Shown here piece by piece: positions 31,715 to 43,844 of a stretch of 64,000 nt of DNA. A program made the translations under genes and the position numbers. The DNA comes from Vicia villosa. Lineage: Eukaryota; Streptophyta; Magnoliopsida; Fabales; Fabaceae. The notes beneath the pieces are model-generated. The model made no database searches. It was not told the DNA's origin and worked only from the letters and a program-made list of their open reading frames with translations. Where the stretch lies: contig NC_081183.1 of the NCBI RefSeq assembly GCF_029867415.1, forward strand, positions 140,825,951 through 140,889,950. Direction: 5' to 3'. Numbering within the stretch: the stretch's first letter is position 1; each line of letters starts with the position of its first letter.

Positions 31715-32100
31715 ATCACGTTTGTAGCGACGTGGAATCCATGACACAACATGGAAAATAACGTCAGAACCTAAAATTAGCGACATGATCACTCACGTCG
31801 CCTGGGAGTGCGTGGGAACTTTATTGTGTTGTGTTAATCACGTCACAACTTTGTGACATGGTAGGCACGTCGTTAATTCTGCACAATTACCAAACCTTTA
31901 TCTGCAACAGGGATAGACAAAGTCTGCAAAAAGCAGGATGGCACAATATACGAAGAAAAGTTGTGGCGTGTTTTCCATGTCACTGACTTGTGACATGTAA
32001 AACACGTCGCTAATTTTGAAATTAATTTTGAAAGTTGCGACGTGTTTTACATGTCACAAGTCAGTGACATGGAAAACACGCCACAAATATTAAAATCTTT
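31715..32100. repeat. Left subterminal repeats of the CACTA element with a 50-bp palindrome
   Basis: GACGTG/CACGTC motifs occur about every 20-50 bp. A perfect 50-bp inverted repeat (31961-32010 and 32037-32086, 26-bp spacer) starts TTGTGGCGTGTTTTCC and could form a long hairpin in DNA or RNA. Confidence 0.9.
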
Positions 32101-32359
32101 TTAAAAAAAATCTGATTTTTATTATTAATATTATTTGTTGGAAATTAATAAATACTAATAAAAATATTACTAGTTAAATTAATAATAATAATAATAGACT
32201 AAAATAAATTATATTTATAATATATTAAATTATATTTATACAAAAATATATTAAATTACTAAAATAAATTATATTTATAATATAATATCCAAAATACTAC
32301 CATATAATAAATAAAATTTTGTTATCTCACACAATTTTAATTTAAAATAAAAATAAAAT

Positions 32360-34615
32360 TCATCCTAAAAAATCATCACCGGGATCGGGATAATTATCAA
32401 GGTTGAAATCATCATCATTCTCTTGCTCAGTGTCAGCTGCTCCCACGTTTCCTCTAGACGGTTGACCACCACTTTGTTGAGACTGCATAAATAACCGCAT
32501 TTGTTGTTGCATCTCTGCTTGCATCTTCGCCATTGCCTCTATTTGTTGTTGTTGCATCTCTGCTTGCATCTTAGCCATTGCCTCTATTTGCCGTTGTTGC
32601 CCCTCCACTTGTGCTTTTAGCGCCGCCTCACGTTCATCCATTTGGGCCTTTAGCTCCGCCTCACGTTGCGCTAACTCGTGTCTCGCCTCAGTTAGAGCCA
32701 ACTGTCTTATTGTTTCCATTACTTGCGGTGCCAATTGTGTTGGACGTGACGATCCTTCCCCATCTCTAACTCTTTGAAATAAATTTCGATCTCCACTTCT
32801 CAAGCTTCCCGCCAAATTTCCCGCACCAAAAAAACATCCATTAGGCCCTTTTCCGTCAATGACTTCACTCTAAATATAAAAATCAACATCTGGATGAAGC
32901 GGCTCTCCTTCTCTAGGAGTATATTTGGGATTAGCGACCAAAAAATCCACAAGCTTTGTTTGATAATCCTCCTACACATAAAATAGAATAAAAATTATGT
33001 ATATATAACTTCAATTAAATTATATTAAATAATAAATTGAAAATTAGTTGCCACGTGATTTACATGCCACAACATCATAGTTGCCACATGAAAATCACGC
33101 CGGAACTTTTTAGTTGCCACGTGAAAATAACATCACAAAATTGCCATTAAATATAAAAAAAATAATAAAAATTGAATAACTTACCAAAGCTTTTCGAGTA
33201 CGCTCGTCAACTAAATCACCCGATTTTTTTGTCCTAGTTTCTTTAACCAACTCGATCATGAGTGGTTGTCTCCCCAACCTTTTAGCCTAAAAAATAAAAT
33301 TAACTTTAATTAAAAAACAAATAATTAATCAAAACATAACTTTAAAAAGTGACAATAATTACCATGCGTCGAGAATGTTCGTAAGTGCTTATACTTCCAA
33401 CTGCATTAAGGTGACCTCCTTTTTCAGATGCCCTCATTTTTTTAGCATTTTCAGACTTAGCTTTAAATTCCTTTGAATTCCAATATGCAATAAGTTTCTC
33501 AAGAACTTCTTGGCCCAACCACCCAGGACGACTACCATCACGTTCCCAACGCTTTCTAACATTTCGCAACGTGTCAGAAAGTCTTTTTGATGTTCTGCTG
33601 AAATAATTTTTTTTAACAAGTTTCTCGCTCATTGGATCCCACGTACACTTTTCCTGAATACATTAAAATAAACTGTTAGAAAACTATAGTAAAAAAAATT
33701 TAAAAAAACAATGACTCGAAAAAATATATTAATTGTACCTTAAAGCAATTAAACCAAGCATCTTTATTTGTAACATCTCCAAAAGCCGTCCAAGCTTCTT
33801 TATACATTTGCTGAATCACATAGTACACACACCTGGCAGCAGTCCGACTCGGCCCAAACCTAAACAACAATTATGTTAATTAGCATGCATTAAATATAAA
33901 TTTATATTAAAAAAAGGAAATGTAAACTTAATAAAAATTTAATATATAAGATACTTACGAATTTCCAGCGGGCCAAATATAATATCTACCGTCAATGATA
34001 TGAATCTCACTCGGATCATCCTCCCCCTGAACATTGTCACCATCAGACTGAACATCATCTGCATCCTGCACAGTATCATCCCCACCCCGCTCCACATGAT
34101 CATCCTCACGTGCAGGTATATGAGTGGGTTGCGGGGTGTGGGATCCCCCAGTCTGCTGGAAGCGTGGGGGCATCGGTGTCTGCTGGAAGGATAAAGGCAC
34201 CTGTGTGGGATATGGAGTGTGGGATCCTCCAGTCTGCTGGAATCCAGGGGGCACCTGTGTGTTAGGTGGAAAGCTAGCAGATCCTCCAGTCTGCTAGAAT
34301 CCTGGGGGCACCTGTGTGTTAGGTGGAAAACTATATCCTCCAGTCTGCTGGTATGATGAAAAACTAGGTCCTGCAGTCTGCTGAAACGGATAACTAAAGT
34401 CCATAGGTGGGCGAATAAAAGATGGTGACCCAGACATAGGCCTCCCCTGAGAGGAGAGTAATGACGTAAGAGGTTGGGTACTGGCCATGGACATGTAACC
34501 TGCTAACTGACTCTGTGGGGGGGGGGGGGCACACTGCTGTCTGAGGAGACTGGCATACTACTGCTCTTGGGCGTCGGGTCTTCTGACCCTTACCCTTCTC
34601 AGATCGGGATGACAT
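32360..34615 (-). CDS. CACTA second gene (Transposase_24/TNPA-like), multi-exon, damaged
   Basis: Inferred minus-strand exons: 34615-33959, 33859-33739, 33653-33363, 33286-33185 and 32971-32360. Each junction has GT donor and AG acceptor dinucleotides (for example GTAAGT at 33958-33953). Exon 1 encodes a Gln/Pro/Gly-rich repeat (PPGFQQTGGSHTP, several copies) and an acidic tail. Exon 3 (RTSKRLSDTLRNVRKRWERD, then PGWLGQEVLEKLIAYW) matches the plant transposase Ptta/En/Spm domain. The last exon is a Glu/Gln-rich coiled coil (AEMQQQQIEAMAKMQ). Lesions: a 13-G run at 34517-34529 changes frame, TAG at 34293-34295 replaces a Gln codon, and TAG at 32870-32872 precedes the coiled coil. A DNA-binding or accessory role is expected from the family. 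Confidence 0.65.
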
Positions 34616-34756
34616 TTTACCTATTTATTGAGAATAAACAATTAATAAAATATATACATTCACACAAATATATTCAAACATGTTTTCATTAACACATTCA
34701 ATAGATGGTTCATTAAGTAAAATTACAAAAAACACATTCTCTTATAAATACATTTA

Positions 34757-37700
34757 TTATTCTAAATCTACAGGCTCTTCATACATATCATTATCATCAT
34801 TTGATGTGATACTATCCTCAGACCCAACGCCTTCGTGCTCTTCATTCACATTATCTTCAACCAACAATACAGAAGCATCAACTTCATACCCCTCATTTGT
34901 TATATCAGACAAATTGGTAATTTGCTCAACTGCAATGACATCATTAATTGGTCCAACTTCATCAACTTGGTAAGCAAGATCTTCCACTAGATCGTCAGTT
35001 TCAATATGGCCTATTGGTTTTGTTTTTATAACAACACACAACCCTCGCTTACGTGGCACAAATGAAGGATAAGGAACATAATAAACTTGCCTAACAAGAT
35101 GTGACATTATGAAAGGGTCGTACTCTTTGTACCTTCGCTCCATTTGAATCTCAACAGTACCATATGTCTTGTCTATTTTTGTGCCTCTAGTTGGATCATA
35201 CCATTCACAGTAAAACAAGACAACTTTATTCCCCGAGTCCAAGTAATTGTATACTAACTCGTAGATATGTTTAACAAAGCCATAGAAATCATCTTCACCC
35301 CCATCTGTAACTCCTTTTACGAATACACCACTATTTTTTGTTTTTTTCCCTTCAGTCCAAGTCTCAGTGTGAAATTTATATCCGTTCACGAAGTATGTGT
35401 GCCATTCGTTTGCGCTTAGAATAGGGCCTTCACACAAATTTCTCAAATGGAGTATTTCTGGTGTCGGTGTAACAATGCATGACAATCTATCCTTGAACCA
35501 AGATGAAAATTGTGCATGAATGACACTGGATGTTGGTTGTACACCGGTGCTTTGAAAATAGATGTTGTTAAATTCCCTATAAAAAAACACACTATAAGTT
35601 TCAAGGTAATAATATTTACACACTATAGATAAAATAATAGTTGGGTATACTTACTCAAGATACGGTTTAACTTCGACGCAGTTGATCAACACATGAACAT
35701 GTGCGGATTGCATTTCTTGTTGGGTCAACCAATGAACACCTTTCTTTCCAGATGGACGACCTGGAAGCCCAAAGACTGATAAGGTGAATTGGCTTCTTTC
35801 GTAAACATTTACGGGATTCCTTATGATTCTTGGGGTTAACATCAAGTTGTTGAAATAGTGACTGCAAAAATGTGATGTCTCCCGATGCAAGTAATGTGAA
35901 CATATGGATCCTTCAACTCTAGCTTTATTTTTCACGGATCTCTTAGAATCACCCATAAACCTTTCAAATGGATACATCCACCTATAATGAACAGGTCCTC
36001 CAAGATAAGCTTCGTATGCAAGATGCACAGGTAGATGTTCCATGGAGTAAAAAAATCCAGGAGGAAATATTTGTTCCAACTTACAGAGAATGATTGGAAT
36101 ATTTTGGTCCAACTTAATGATATCATCCACTCTTAAAGTTGAGGCACAAATATCTCTAAAAAATTGACTGATTTCAGTCAGTGGATTAAGCACATGTTTT
36201 GGTAGAGAACCAAACACAATTGGCAGCAATTGTTCCATAAATATGTGGCAATCATGACTTTTCATGCCATGCAACTTCCCAGTTTTATCGTCGGCACACC
36301 TTGCTAAGTTTGAAGAATATCCGTCGGGCATTCTCAATTCTTTTAACCATCTACAAACTGCTTTAGCTTCTTGTGAAGTCAGAGTGTAACAAGCCTTGGG
36401 TTTTAATAATTTTCCATCGGTTGAGGCTTCAACTCCAACTCTTTTCGATTACACCATTTTTTCATGTCATGTCTCGCCTTCTCATTATCCTTTGTTTTGT
36501 CTTTAACATCCATCACTGTGTTAAATATATTATCAAAAAAATTCTTCTCAATGTGCATAACATCCAGATTATGGCGTAACAAATTATCTTTCCAATACGG
36601 GAGGTCCCAAAATATACTTCTTTTTGTCCAATTGTGCTCGACCCCGTATCCTGGAATTCTACATGCTTTACCCGTATCTGTGAATTTTGGGTGGTGACAA
36701 ACTTGTTCCCATACTGCACCCGGTGACAGACGAGGCGGAGGAAGATCTTTTACCACTTCGTCTTTTTTAAAATCTGTCTTATTTCTTCTATAGGTATGAT
36801 TTATTGGTAGGAATCGGCGATGACAATCAAACCACGAGCTCTTCCCCCCTTTCTCTAACGTAAACGCCGTAGAGCTTCCCATGCAATGCGGACAACCCAT
36901 TTTTCCATGTGTACCCCAACCAGACAACATGCCATAGGCTGGAAAGTCGTTAATCGTCCACATCAAGGTTGCTCGCAAAGTAAAGTTTTGTTTACGAGAT
37001 ATATCATAGGTGCATACTCCAGTCCACAACCTTTTCAAATCATCAATTAGAGGTTGTAAGTACACATCAATTCCAACTTTTGGACTCGACGGTCCTGGAA
37101 TGATACATGTCAGAAACATGTACGGTTTTGTCATGCACATCTCAGGAGGGAGGTTGTAAGGGGTTACAATAACTGGCCAACAAGAATATGCGGTTCCCGA
37201 CCCTTGGACATATGGAGTAAATCCATCAGAGCATAAACCAAGCCTGACATTTCTAGGTTCAGCGGCAAAATCAGGATGTATTCGATCAAAGTGCTTCCAA
37301 GCCTCGCCATCAGATGGATGTCGCATAGTTCCCGGACTTGTTTTGTTTGTATGATGCCATGTCATCTTACTTTCACTATGCATTGAAGCAAACATTCTTT
37401 TTAACCTTGGTATGATCGGAAGATAAAACATGGACTTCACTGCGACACGTGTTTGCTTACGGTCAACAGCTTTACTTTGAATTTGATATCTTGGACTATC
37501 ACAAAACTTACATTCCTCCAACAATCCATCATTAGTACCAAACTCATTGTCATAAAACAACATGCAACCATTACTGCAACAATCAATTTTTCTTACGTTT
37601 AAACCCAACTTCGACACCAACTTCTTTGCATCTTTAAATGTTGTAGGTAAGTTGTCTTTCATAGGAGTTGAGTCCAACATCATTTTTGCGAAGAATTCCA

Positions 37701-38295
37701 AACACTGATCTGGAACATTCCAATTTGCCTTAGCAGCCAATAATCTCACACACATTGATAATTTTGAATCTGAAGACCCCTCAAACAACGGTATATTCAT
37801 CTCATTCAACAACTGATAAAATCTCTGCGCTTCCTCATTTGGCAACTCTTCCCCATCAAAATCTTCAGGTTGATCATAGGCCACGTTCACGCCAAAAGCA
37901 TCCTCAACCATCTCACCGATCATATTAAAGTTTTCCTCATATTCCATAGCCGGTCTACTGCTTGAAGCATGAGTATTACTAGTCTCTTGCACGTTCATCG
38001 GCAAATTTTCACCGTTCGACGTCAACACCCAATAATTTTTAATAAAACCCCTTCTATGCAAATGACGTGTTACTTCCTCTGGATCACTAATTATACGTCT
38101 ACATTCACATTTAAGACAAGGACACCTAACCCCCCCTTCACTTCGACAACATTCCTGAACAAATGCCCACTTGATAAACCCATCAACTCCTTCTACAAAA
38201 TTTGGTTTAAGTGCACGTCTTCCTGGTTCCAATCTATCGTACATCCAACTACGATAGTACAGATAATATTCCATACTGCATATTTGTACAATCAT
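34757..38295 (-). CDS. TNPD-like CACTA transposase
   Basis: Main exon 38295 to 35655 and last exon 35576 to 34757, joined by a 78-bp intron with GTAAGT donor and TTTATAG acceptor. N-terminal transposase-associated domain: SWMYDRL, FVEGVDGFIKWA and Cys-rich CPCLKCECRR (residues about 17-100). The tnp2 transposase domain follows (FASMHSESKMTWH, LGLCSDGFTPYVQ, YNLPPEMCMTKPYMFLTCIIPG, GWGTHGKMGCPHC). DUF4218 is at 36350-35700 (GMKSHDCHIFMEQLLPIVF, HLPVHLAYEAYLGGPVHYRW) and DUF4216 in the last exon. One frameshift at about 36405-36420 ends the long frame early at PMENY; the downstream frame then continues as GKLLKPKACYTLTSQEAK. Apart from that, the frame looks complete. It catalyses excision and insertion in autonomous relatives. 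The exact start is uncertain. Confidence 0.85.
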
Positions 38296-38299
38296 TACA

Positions 38300-39600
38300 C
38301 TAATTAATCTATAACATTTATGTTAACTATATAACTTTTTTATATAACATATTCTCACATATAAATATAAATATAAATAAAAATATAAAATTTTACTTTT
38401 TTATATAAACATTGTGTTTTTAGAAGAAAAAAATAATAATATAAATTGTCTTTATATAATATAACTTTTGACTATATACATAATAAAATACTATATAAAT
38501 ATACACATATACACTTATATAATATAACTTTTACCATTTTAAAAAAAATTCTATTTTTCAATACATATTAACCATCTATTTTTCATTAAACATCTACTTT
38601 TGACTATATACATATTAACATACTATATACATATACACTTATATAATAATTTTTTTTTACCATTTTAAAAAATATTATATTTTCCAATACATATAATAAC
38701 TTACATATATATAACATATTCTCACATAATATATAATATATTCTCACATATATTAGCTATACAAAATCTATAACATATAATAATCATATTGTCACATAAT
38801 ATATACACTTTATTCTTTTAAAAAAAATAGAATGAATAAATCATGTTTTTAATAACTTACATATAAATATAAAAAAATATATAAAATTTTCTTCTTACCA
38901 TTTTTAAACAAAATAACATACTATTTATACATATTAAATTTTTTTTTTACCTTTTTAACATATACACATGTACACTTATATAATAAAATTTTTTTTACCA
39001 TTTTAAAAAATATTCAATTTTTCAATACATATTAAACATCTATTTTTCATTAAATAATAAATATTAAACTTTAAAAAAAATATATAATATAAATGTTGTC
39101 TATATTACTACATATATAAATTATGTTTAATTATATATAATAACTTACATATATAAATTATGTTTAATACTACTAATATTATAGATTTAAAAATAAAAGA
39201 CATAATCTGTTTTATTTAAAAAATATATATTTTTCTATTATAAACAAATATATTTATCTATTATTTACTATATTAACCTAATAATATTCAATAATCTAAT
39301 TAATATATCACAAAATTTTCAGAAAAAACATAATATTTATATATTATCACAATATTACATAATACATTATACTAATAATATTCAATAATCTAATTAATAT
39401 ATCACAAAAATTTCAGAAAAAACATAATATTTATCTATATATTAACACAAATATTACAGAAAAAACAATCTAATTTAAATCTACCAACAATCTAATTAAT
39501 ATAGCAAATTTAAAATTATAAAAATACCTCTTCTTTAACTCCTTCAATCTTCTAGTTCAATTCTTCAATCTCCACAATCTTCAAATTATACTTCAAACTC
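38300..39600. other. AT-rich noncoding part of the CACTA element
   Basis: Very AT-rich with repeated ACATATA/TTTACCATTTTAAAAAA phrases and local direct repeats (for example CTAATTAATATATCACAAA near 39295 and 39390). It probably holds the 5' UTR and promoter of the transposase gene. No ORF of interest. Confidence 0.5.
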
Positions 39601-39859
39601 TTGAAGAAAAAAATTAAACTCAATTAGAATCAAAAATCAATTTCAAATAATAATAAACTAAATATAAAATATAATTATAAACAACATACCTTAAGAAATA
39701 AAAGACAAAATAAAACTTAGAGGAGAAAAATGGGTAGAAGTGAAGAGAGAAATGAGAGAAGAGAGGAGAGAAATGCTGTGAGAGAGGGTTACTGAAAGTG
39801 TGAGAGAGGGAAAAATGTTGAATGAAATGGGGAGGGGAAGAGGGTTCGTGAAAGAGAAT

Positions 39860-40465
39860 ATATGGGGAAACTAGCGACGTGATTGTCACGTCAGTAATTA
39901 CTGACATTGATTCCACGTCACAAACGTTTAAACGGTCAAAAAATTAAAGTCTTAAAAAAGTTCCGACGTGCTAGTCAAGACGCTAACTTCTGGCATTTAG
40001 TACACGTCGCAAAACTTTAAACGGTCAAAAGCTTTTAAAAAGTTCCGACGTGTAGTACACGTCGCTAGTTTCTGTCTGTAACGTCACGTCGCTAGCTACC
40101 TAACGGTCATGCAAATTACTATTCTCACCTGCCATAGTCTGCATATGTCACTTCGAAGTCAGAGACTATAATTTCCGACGTGGGAAACACTACACTATTT
40201 TAAATTTGAATTTTTTTATTTTCCCACCACTTTACTTTACGGATCTCAAGGTGTGAAATTTTATTTTAATTGTTGCGACGTGGATAAAACGTCACAAGTA
40301 TTTTTTTAAATTATTATTCTCTGACTCCCCATGTGATTACGTGATTCTGATTATTAATTATTAAAATAACATAGTGACATGGTTTTCACATCGGAACTGA
40401 TGTTTTTTCCCACATGCAATGCACGTCACAAAATCACGTCGTTAGGGACCATTTTTCTTGTAGTG
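39860..40465. repeat. Right subterminal repeats of the CACTA element
   Basis: Many GACGTG/CACGTCGC motifs and a direct repeat of AAAAAGTTCCGACGTG (about 39955 and 40034), ending in the TIR TTTTTCTTGTAGTG. Confidence 0.85.
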
Positions 40466-40897
40466 TTTTTTTTTATTGCAGGAAAACAAAATATATATGG
40501 AGATAATTCTGAAGTGGATAGGCTACGTGAGAGAACCTAGACAATGGAATGTTGAAAAGGTATGGCTGACACAAGAATGTAGCAGGAAGGGCTGGAGACG
40601 CCACTTGCTTCGTGTGACACTGGCAGAAACAATATATTTTGTTTGGAAAGCAAGGAATGATGCTATCTTCAATCAAGTGAACCTAAGTACTGAAACAATT
40701 CAAAATATTAAGACTAGTGTTATTAATAGGAGTAGTCTATCTAAGCACATAAGAGGGCATATAGATGCAGTAAATATGACCATTAGATAGTTTGATTTGG
40801 TTGGTTTGACTTGTTTGTTGTTGGACCTGGATCCTGTAGGATCGGTTTGTATTAACTATTTTTGTGGAATAAAAGTCTTATATTCTAAAAAAAAATG
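40466..40897 (+). pseudogene. LINE retrotransposon, 3' part
   Basis: Continuation of the LINE broken by the CACTA element. The frame EREPRQW...KVWLTQECSRKGWRRHLLR, then LAETIYFVWKARNDAIFNQ, is the usual C-terminal zf-RVT tail of plant LINEs. It ends IRGHIDAVNMTIR before a 3' UTR and a short A run (40888-40896). When one TTT copy and the CACTA are ignored, the left and right halves join in frame around the Cys-containing zinc motif. A separate one-base frameshift follows a few codons later, near 40500. Confidence 0.8.
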
Positions 40898-41276
40898 CAT
40901 ATATATAAGAACAATAAAAATGATTATCATAGAAAAAATAATAATTATTATAGTAAATAATAATAATATTTATATTTATAAGAACAATATAAATTTTCTA
41001 TTATAAATAATAATAATAATTATAGTAAATAATAAAAATATTAAAATAAAGTGGAAATAATATCTCAGTTAGAAATAATTATTATAAAGAATAATAATAA
41101 TTATAGTAATCATAATTATTAGAGAAAATAATAAAAATATTTATATTTATAGAAATTTAAAAAAAAAAAAAAGTATTTTCAGAGAGGTGAAATTCATCCC
41201 ATATGCGAAAATACAATTCCCTTAAAATATCATAAATTTAACGACAAAGTCTCATCCTCATCCTGTTAGGCGCGTT
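40898..41276. other. AT-rich 5' flank of BBE-like copy 3
   Basis: Rich in AATAATAAT/ATTATTAT phrases. No gene or bounded element. The last about 60 bp start the stretch similar to the other BBE-like promoters. Confidence 0.5.
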
Positions 41277-41338
41277 GTTGAAATTTCAACACAAAATGTC
41301 AAAGAAACTGTCCAACATGTTAATCATTCTCCTATAAG
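41277..41338 (+). promoter_or_regulatory. Core promoter of BBE-like copy 3
   Basis: The palindrome GTTGAAATTTCAAC is at 41277-41290, and TATAAG at 41333-41338. The start codon is at 41388. The spacing between them is about 30 bp longer than in copies 1 and 2 and the TATA box is weaker. Confidence 0.6.
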
Positions 41339-41387
41339 AACCAAACATATTCACTACAACGTAAACTCACAAAACAACACGTTTCCA

Positions 41388-43007
41388 ATGGCAAAACCAA
41401 TACTATTTTCTCTTTCTTTTTTTCTTCTAACTGTTTTCTATACATCCTTAGCAGCACCACCTGCTTCAGAATCTTTGTACACAACTTTCCTTAACTGCCT
41501 CAAACAAAACAACACGGATCCATCTATCTCCAACATAGTTTTCCCACAATCAAACCCTTCATTTTCCACTGTCCTTCAAAACTACATCCGTAACGCACGT
41601 TTCAACACATCCTCAACTTCCAAACCATCAATCATTGTTACTCCTAAACAAACCTCTCATATTCAATCCACCATTATCTGCGCTAAAACAGTTAACGTTC
41701 AAATCAAAATCAGAAGTGGCGGCCATGATTATGAGGGTATTTCTTACATCTCAAACCAATCACCCTTTATCATCCTTGATATGTTCAATTTAAGAACAAT
41801 CAATGTTGATATAACAAACGAAGTTGCTTTTGTTCAAGCTGGTGCTACTCTTGGTGAAGTTTATTACAGAATTTACGAAAAGAGTAAAGTCCATGGCTTT
41901 CCTGCTGGTGTGTGCCCAACTGTTGGTGTTGGTGGTCACTTCAGCGGTGGAGGATATGGTACAATGTTGAGAAAATATGGTCTTTCTACTGATAATATCA
42001 TTGATGCTGAAATTGTTGATGTTAAAGGAAGACTTTTGAATAGGAAATCAATGGGAGAAGATCTCTTTTGGGCTATAAGAGGTGGCGGTGGTGCTAGTTT
42101 TGGTGTTGTTTTATCTTATACTGTTAAATTAGTAGCGGTTCCTGAAACCGTTACTGTTTTCAGAATAGAGAAAACATTGGAACAGAATGCTACTGATCTT
42201 GTTGTTCAATGGCAACAAGTTGCTCCAACTACTGATAATAGGCTTTTCATGAGGCTTCTCTTGCAGCCTATAAGTTCTAAAACTTTCAAAGGAACAAAAA
42301 CTGTTAGAGCTTCTGTTGTTGCTATGTTCCTCGGAGGCGCCGAGGAACTGGTGGGAATTTTAGCTAAAGAATTCCCACTTTTAGGATTGAAAAAAACAGA
42401 TTGTCTTGAGTTGAGTTGGATTAATTCTGTACTTTGGTACAACAACGCCGACGACTTTAAAAACGGCGCAAAACCAGAGAGTCTTTTGGATAGGAATCTG
42501 AATTCGGCGAGTTTTGGGAAGAGAAAATCTGATTATGTTCAGAAAGCTATTCCAAAAGATGGATTGAATTTGATATGGAAAAAGATGATTGAGTTAGGAA
42601 AAGTTGGATTTGTTTTCAATCCTTATGGTGGAAGAATGAATGAGATTCCGGCCGACGCGACGCCTTTTCCTCACCGTGCCGGGAACTTGTTCAAAATTCA
42701 GTTTTCAGTGAATTGGGATGATCCAGCACCTAATGCAACGTTGAATTATTTGAATCAAGCTAAGAGTCTTTATAGTTTCATGGAACCTTATGTGTCAAAG
42801 AATCCAAGAAGTGCTTATATAAACTATAGAGATCTTGATATTGGGATTAATAGTTTTGGTGAGAATAGTTATCAAGAAGGTCAAGTTTATGGTGCTAAGT
42901 ATTTTAATGGTAATTTTGATAGGTTGGTTAAGATTAAGACTGCTGTTGATCCTGATAATTTTTTCAGAAATGAGCAAAGTATTCCTGTTCTTGCTGGAAA
43001 GGCTTAG
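41388..43007 (+). CDS. BBE-like FAD oxidase, copy 3
   Basis: A 539-aa secreted BBE-like flavoprotein, single exon and full length. Signal peptide 1-22 (MAKPILFSLSFFLLTVF). His113 (RSGGHDYEG) and Cys176 (VCPTVGVGGHFSGGGYG) provide both flavin links. WAIRGGGGASFG keeps the conserved Arg231. Tyr190, Lys436, Gln438 and Tyr480 (NYRDLDIG) make up a canonical active site, and Val179 suggests O2 use as an oxidase. Of the three paralogues this is the most canonical: it keeps SGGGYG, unlike copy 1, and the Cys, unlike copy 2. Sequence is closest to copy 2 (APPASESLY N-terminus, same length), so copies 2 and 3 probably share the more recent duplication. Substrate unknown. Confidence 0.94.
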   Translation: MAKPILFSLSFFLLTVFYTSLAAPPASESLYTTFLNCLKQNNTDPSISNIVFPQSNPSFSTVLQNYIRNARFNTSSTSKPSIIVTPKQTSHIQSTIICAKTVNVQIKIRSGGHDYEGISYISNQSPFIILDMFNLRTINVDITNEVAFVQAGATLGEVYYRIYEKSKVHGFPAGVCPTVGVGGHFSGGGYGTMLRKYGLSTDNIIDAEIVDVKGRLLNRKSMGEDLFWAIRGGGGASFGVVLSYTVKLVAVPETVTVFRIEKTLEQNATDLVVQWQQVAPTTDNRLFMRLLLQPISSKTFKGTKTVRASVVAMFLGGAEELVGILAKEFPLLGLKKTDCLELSWINSVLWYNNADDFKNGAKPESLLDRNLNSASFGKRKSDYVQKAIPKDGLNLIWKKMIELGKVGFVFNPYGGRMNEIPADATPFPHRAGNLFKIQFSVNWDDPAPNATLNYLNQAKSLYSFMEPYVSKNPRSAYINYRDLDIGINSFGENSYQEGQVYGAKYFNGNFDRLVKIKTAVDPDNFFRNEQSIPVLAGKA

Positions 43008-43844
43008 ATTTGAGAATCATTAAGTTGTAAAGCATATTATTGTGCTTATTTGATGTTGTTTATTAGTACTATTTTGTTCTTACATAAATGATTGGATTTG
43101 AAAATATAATATACATAAGTACATTTTTCTCTTATTTTAATTGTTTTTGTTGTTGTTATTGTTCTGATCTCACATTTAGAGATTAAAAAAAATGTAAAAT
43201 ATAAAAAAAAATCATTTAACTCTTGGATATATAAAAATTTCACATGACTTGTGTTGGAAGTAAGTTGAAAAGTTGGTTAAAAAAGATTACTTAAGAAAGA
43301 AAAATGGTGTGAATGTTTGAGATTCTTGTCGGCAAATGGCAATTGCATGTGAGAAGGGTATTAGGGTCGTGGAAGTTTCAGTGTCTTTCATGGTGGCTTG
43401 ATTTTGTGGCTATTATTTTAACCTTTTTTTTAATCTTAAAATTTTGTTGTGATGTTGACCTCTTAATAATTTGATGCTTGAGTTCTGCTTGGACTTTTAA
43501 ATACTTCCATTTGTCGTTGTGGTTGGTATTATCTTTTTGAATAATAAATATTGTTTGGACTTTATAGTTAATTTTCCAACCATCATTCTATATTTGTTAT
43601 TTTTCTATAGCATTAATGATATATAACAATACTTTTGTTTTATTTACAGTCCTATATATTATATTAATTTTTGTTTTTAATAATTTTATTTTGTTTGAGG
43701 GTTTTAAAATCATGAGATATTACATGTGGCCAAAATTAAAAAAGATAAATGGATTTGAAAGAGACGAGCACGGGTTATACTATTTTGTTGTGGTGTATCA
43801 ATCCATGAAATTCAATGATGATCTCATAATATTATAATAGTCTT
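43008..43844. other. 3' flank of BBE-like copy 3 and intergenic DNA
   Basis: 43008-43180 is similar to the 3' flank of copy 2 (GATTTGAGAATCA, GTTGTAAAGC, ATGATTGGATTTGAAAAT), marking the extent of the duplicated unit. After that nothing is recognised. Confidence 0.5.

Larger units (their letters stand above)
31704..40465 (-). mobile_element. CACTA (En/Spm) DNA transposon, apparently full length
   Basis: 8762 bp. Termini are CACTACAAAAAAT on the left and, reverse-complemented, CACTACAAGAAAAA on the right, with a 3-bp target-site duplication TTT (31701-31703 and 40466-40468). Both subterminal regions carry many copies of ACGTC/GACGT-type motifs (GCGACGTG, CACGTCGC), the kind of array bound by the element-encoded TNPA. 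Two minus-strand genes are present: a TNPD-like transposase (34757-38295) and a second multi-exon gene (32360-34615). The long AT-rich part 38300-39600 has no gene. Only a few coding lesions are seen, so the insertion is fairly recent or recently active. Confidence 0.92.

Noticed and set aside
31961..32086. Intrinsic terminator or CRISPR-like repeat
   Set aside because: Plant nuclear DNA, two copies only, and it lies in a CACTA subterminal region.
32578..32769. Pro/Val/Leu-rich plus-strand frame
   Set aside because: It is the complement of the coiled-coil exon of the CACTA second gene.
34517..34529. G13 run as programmed frameshift site
   Set aside because: A simple homopolymer length change or sequencing error is the more economical reading; no slippery-site context was seen.
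36464..38307. Plus-strand frames opposite the CACTA transposase
   Set aside because: They are shadows of the minus-strand transposase exon.
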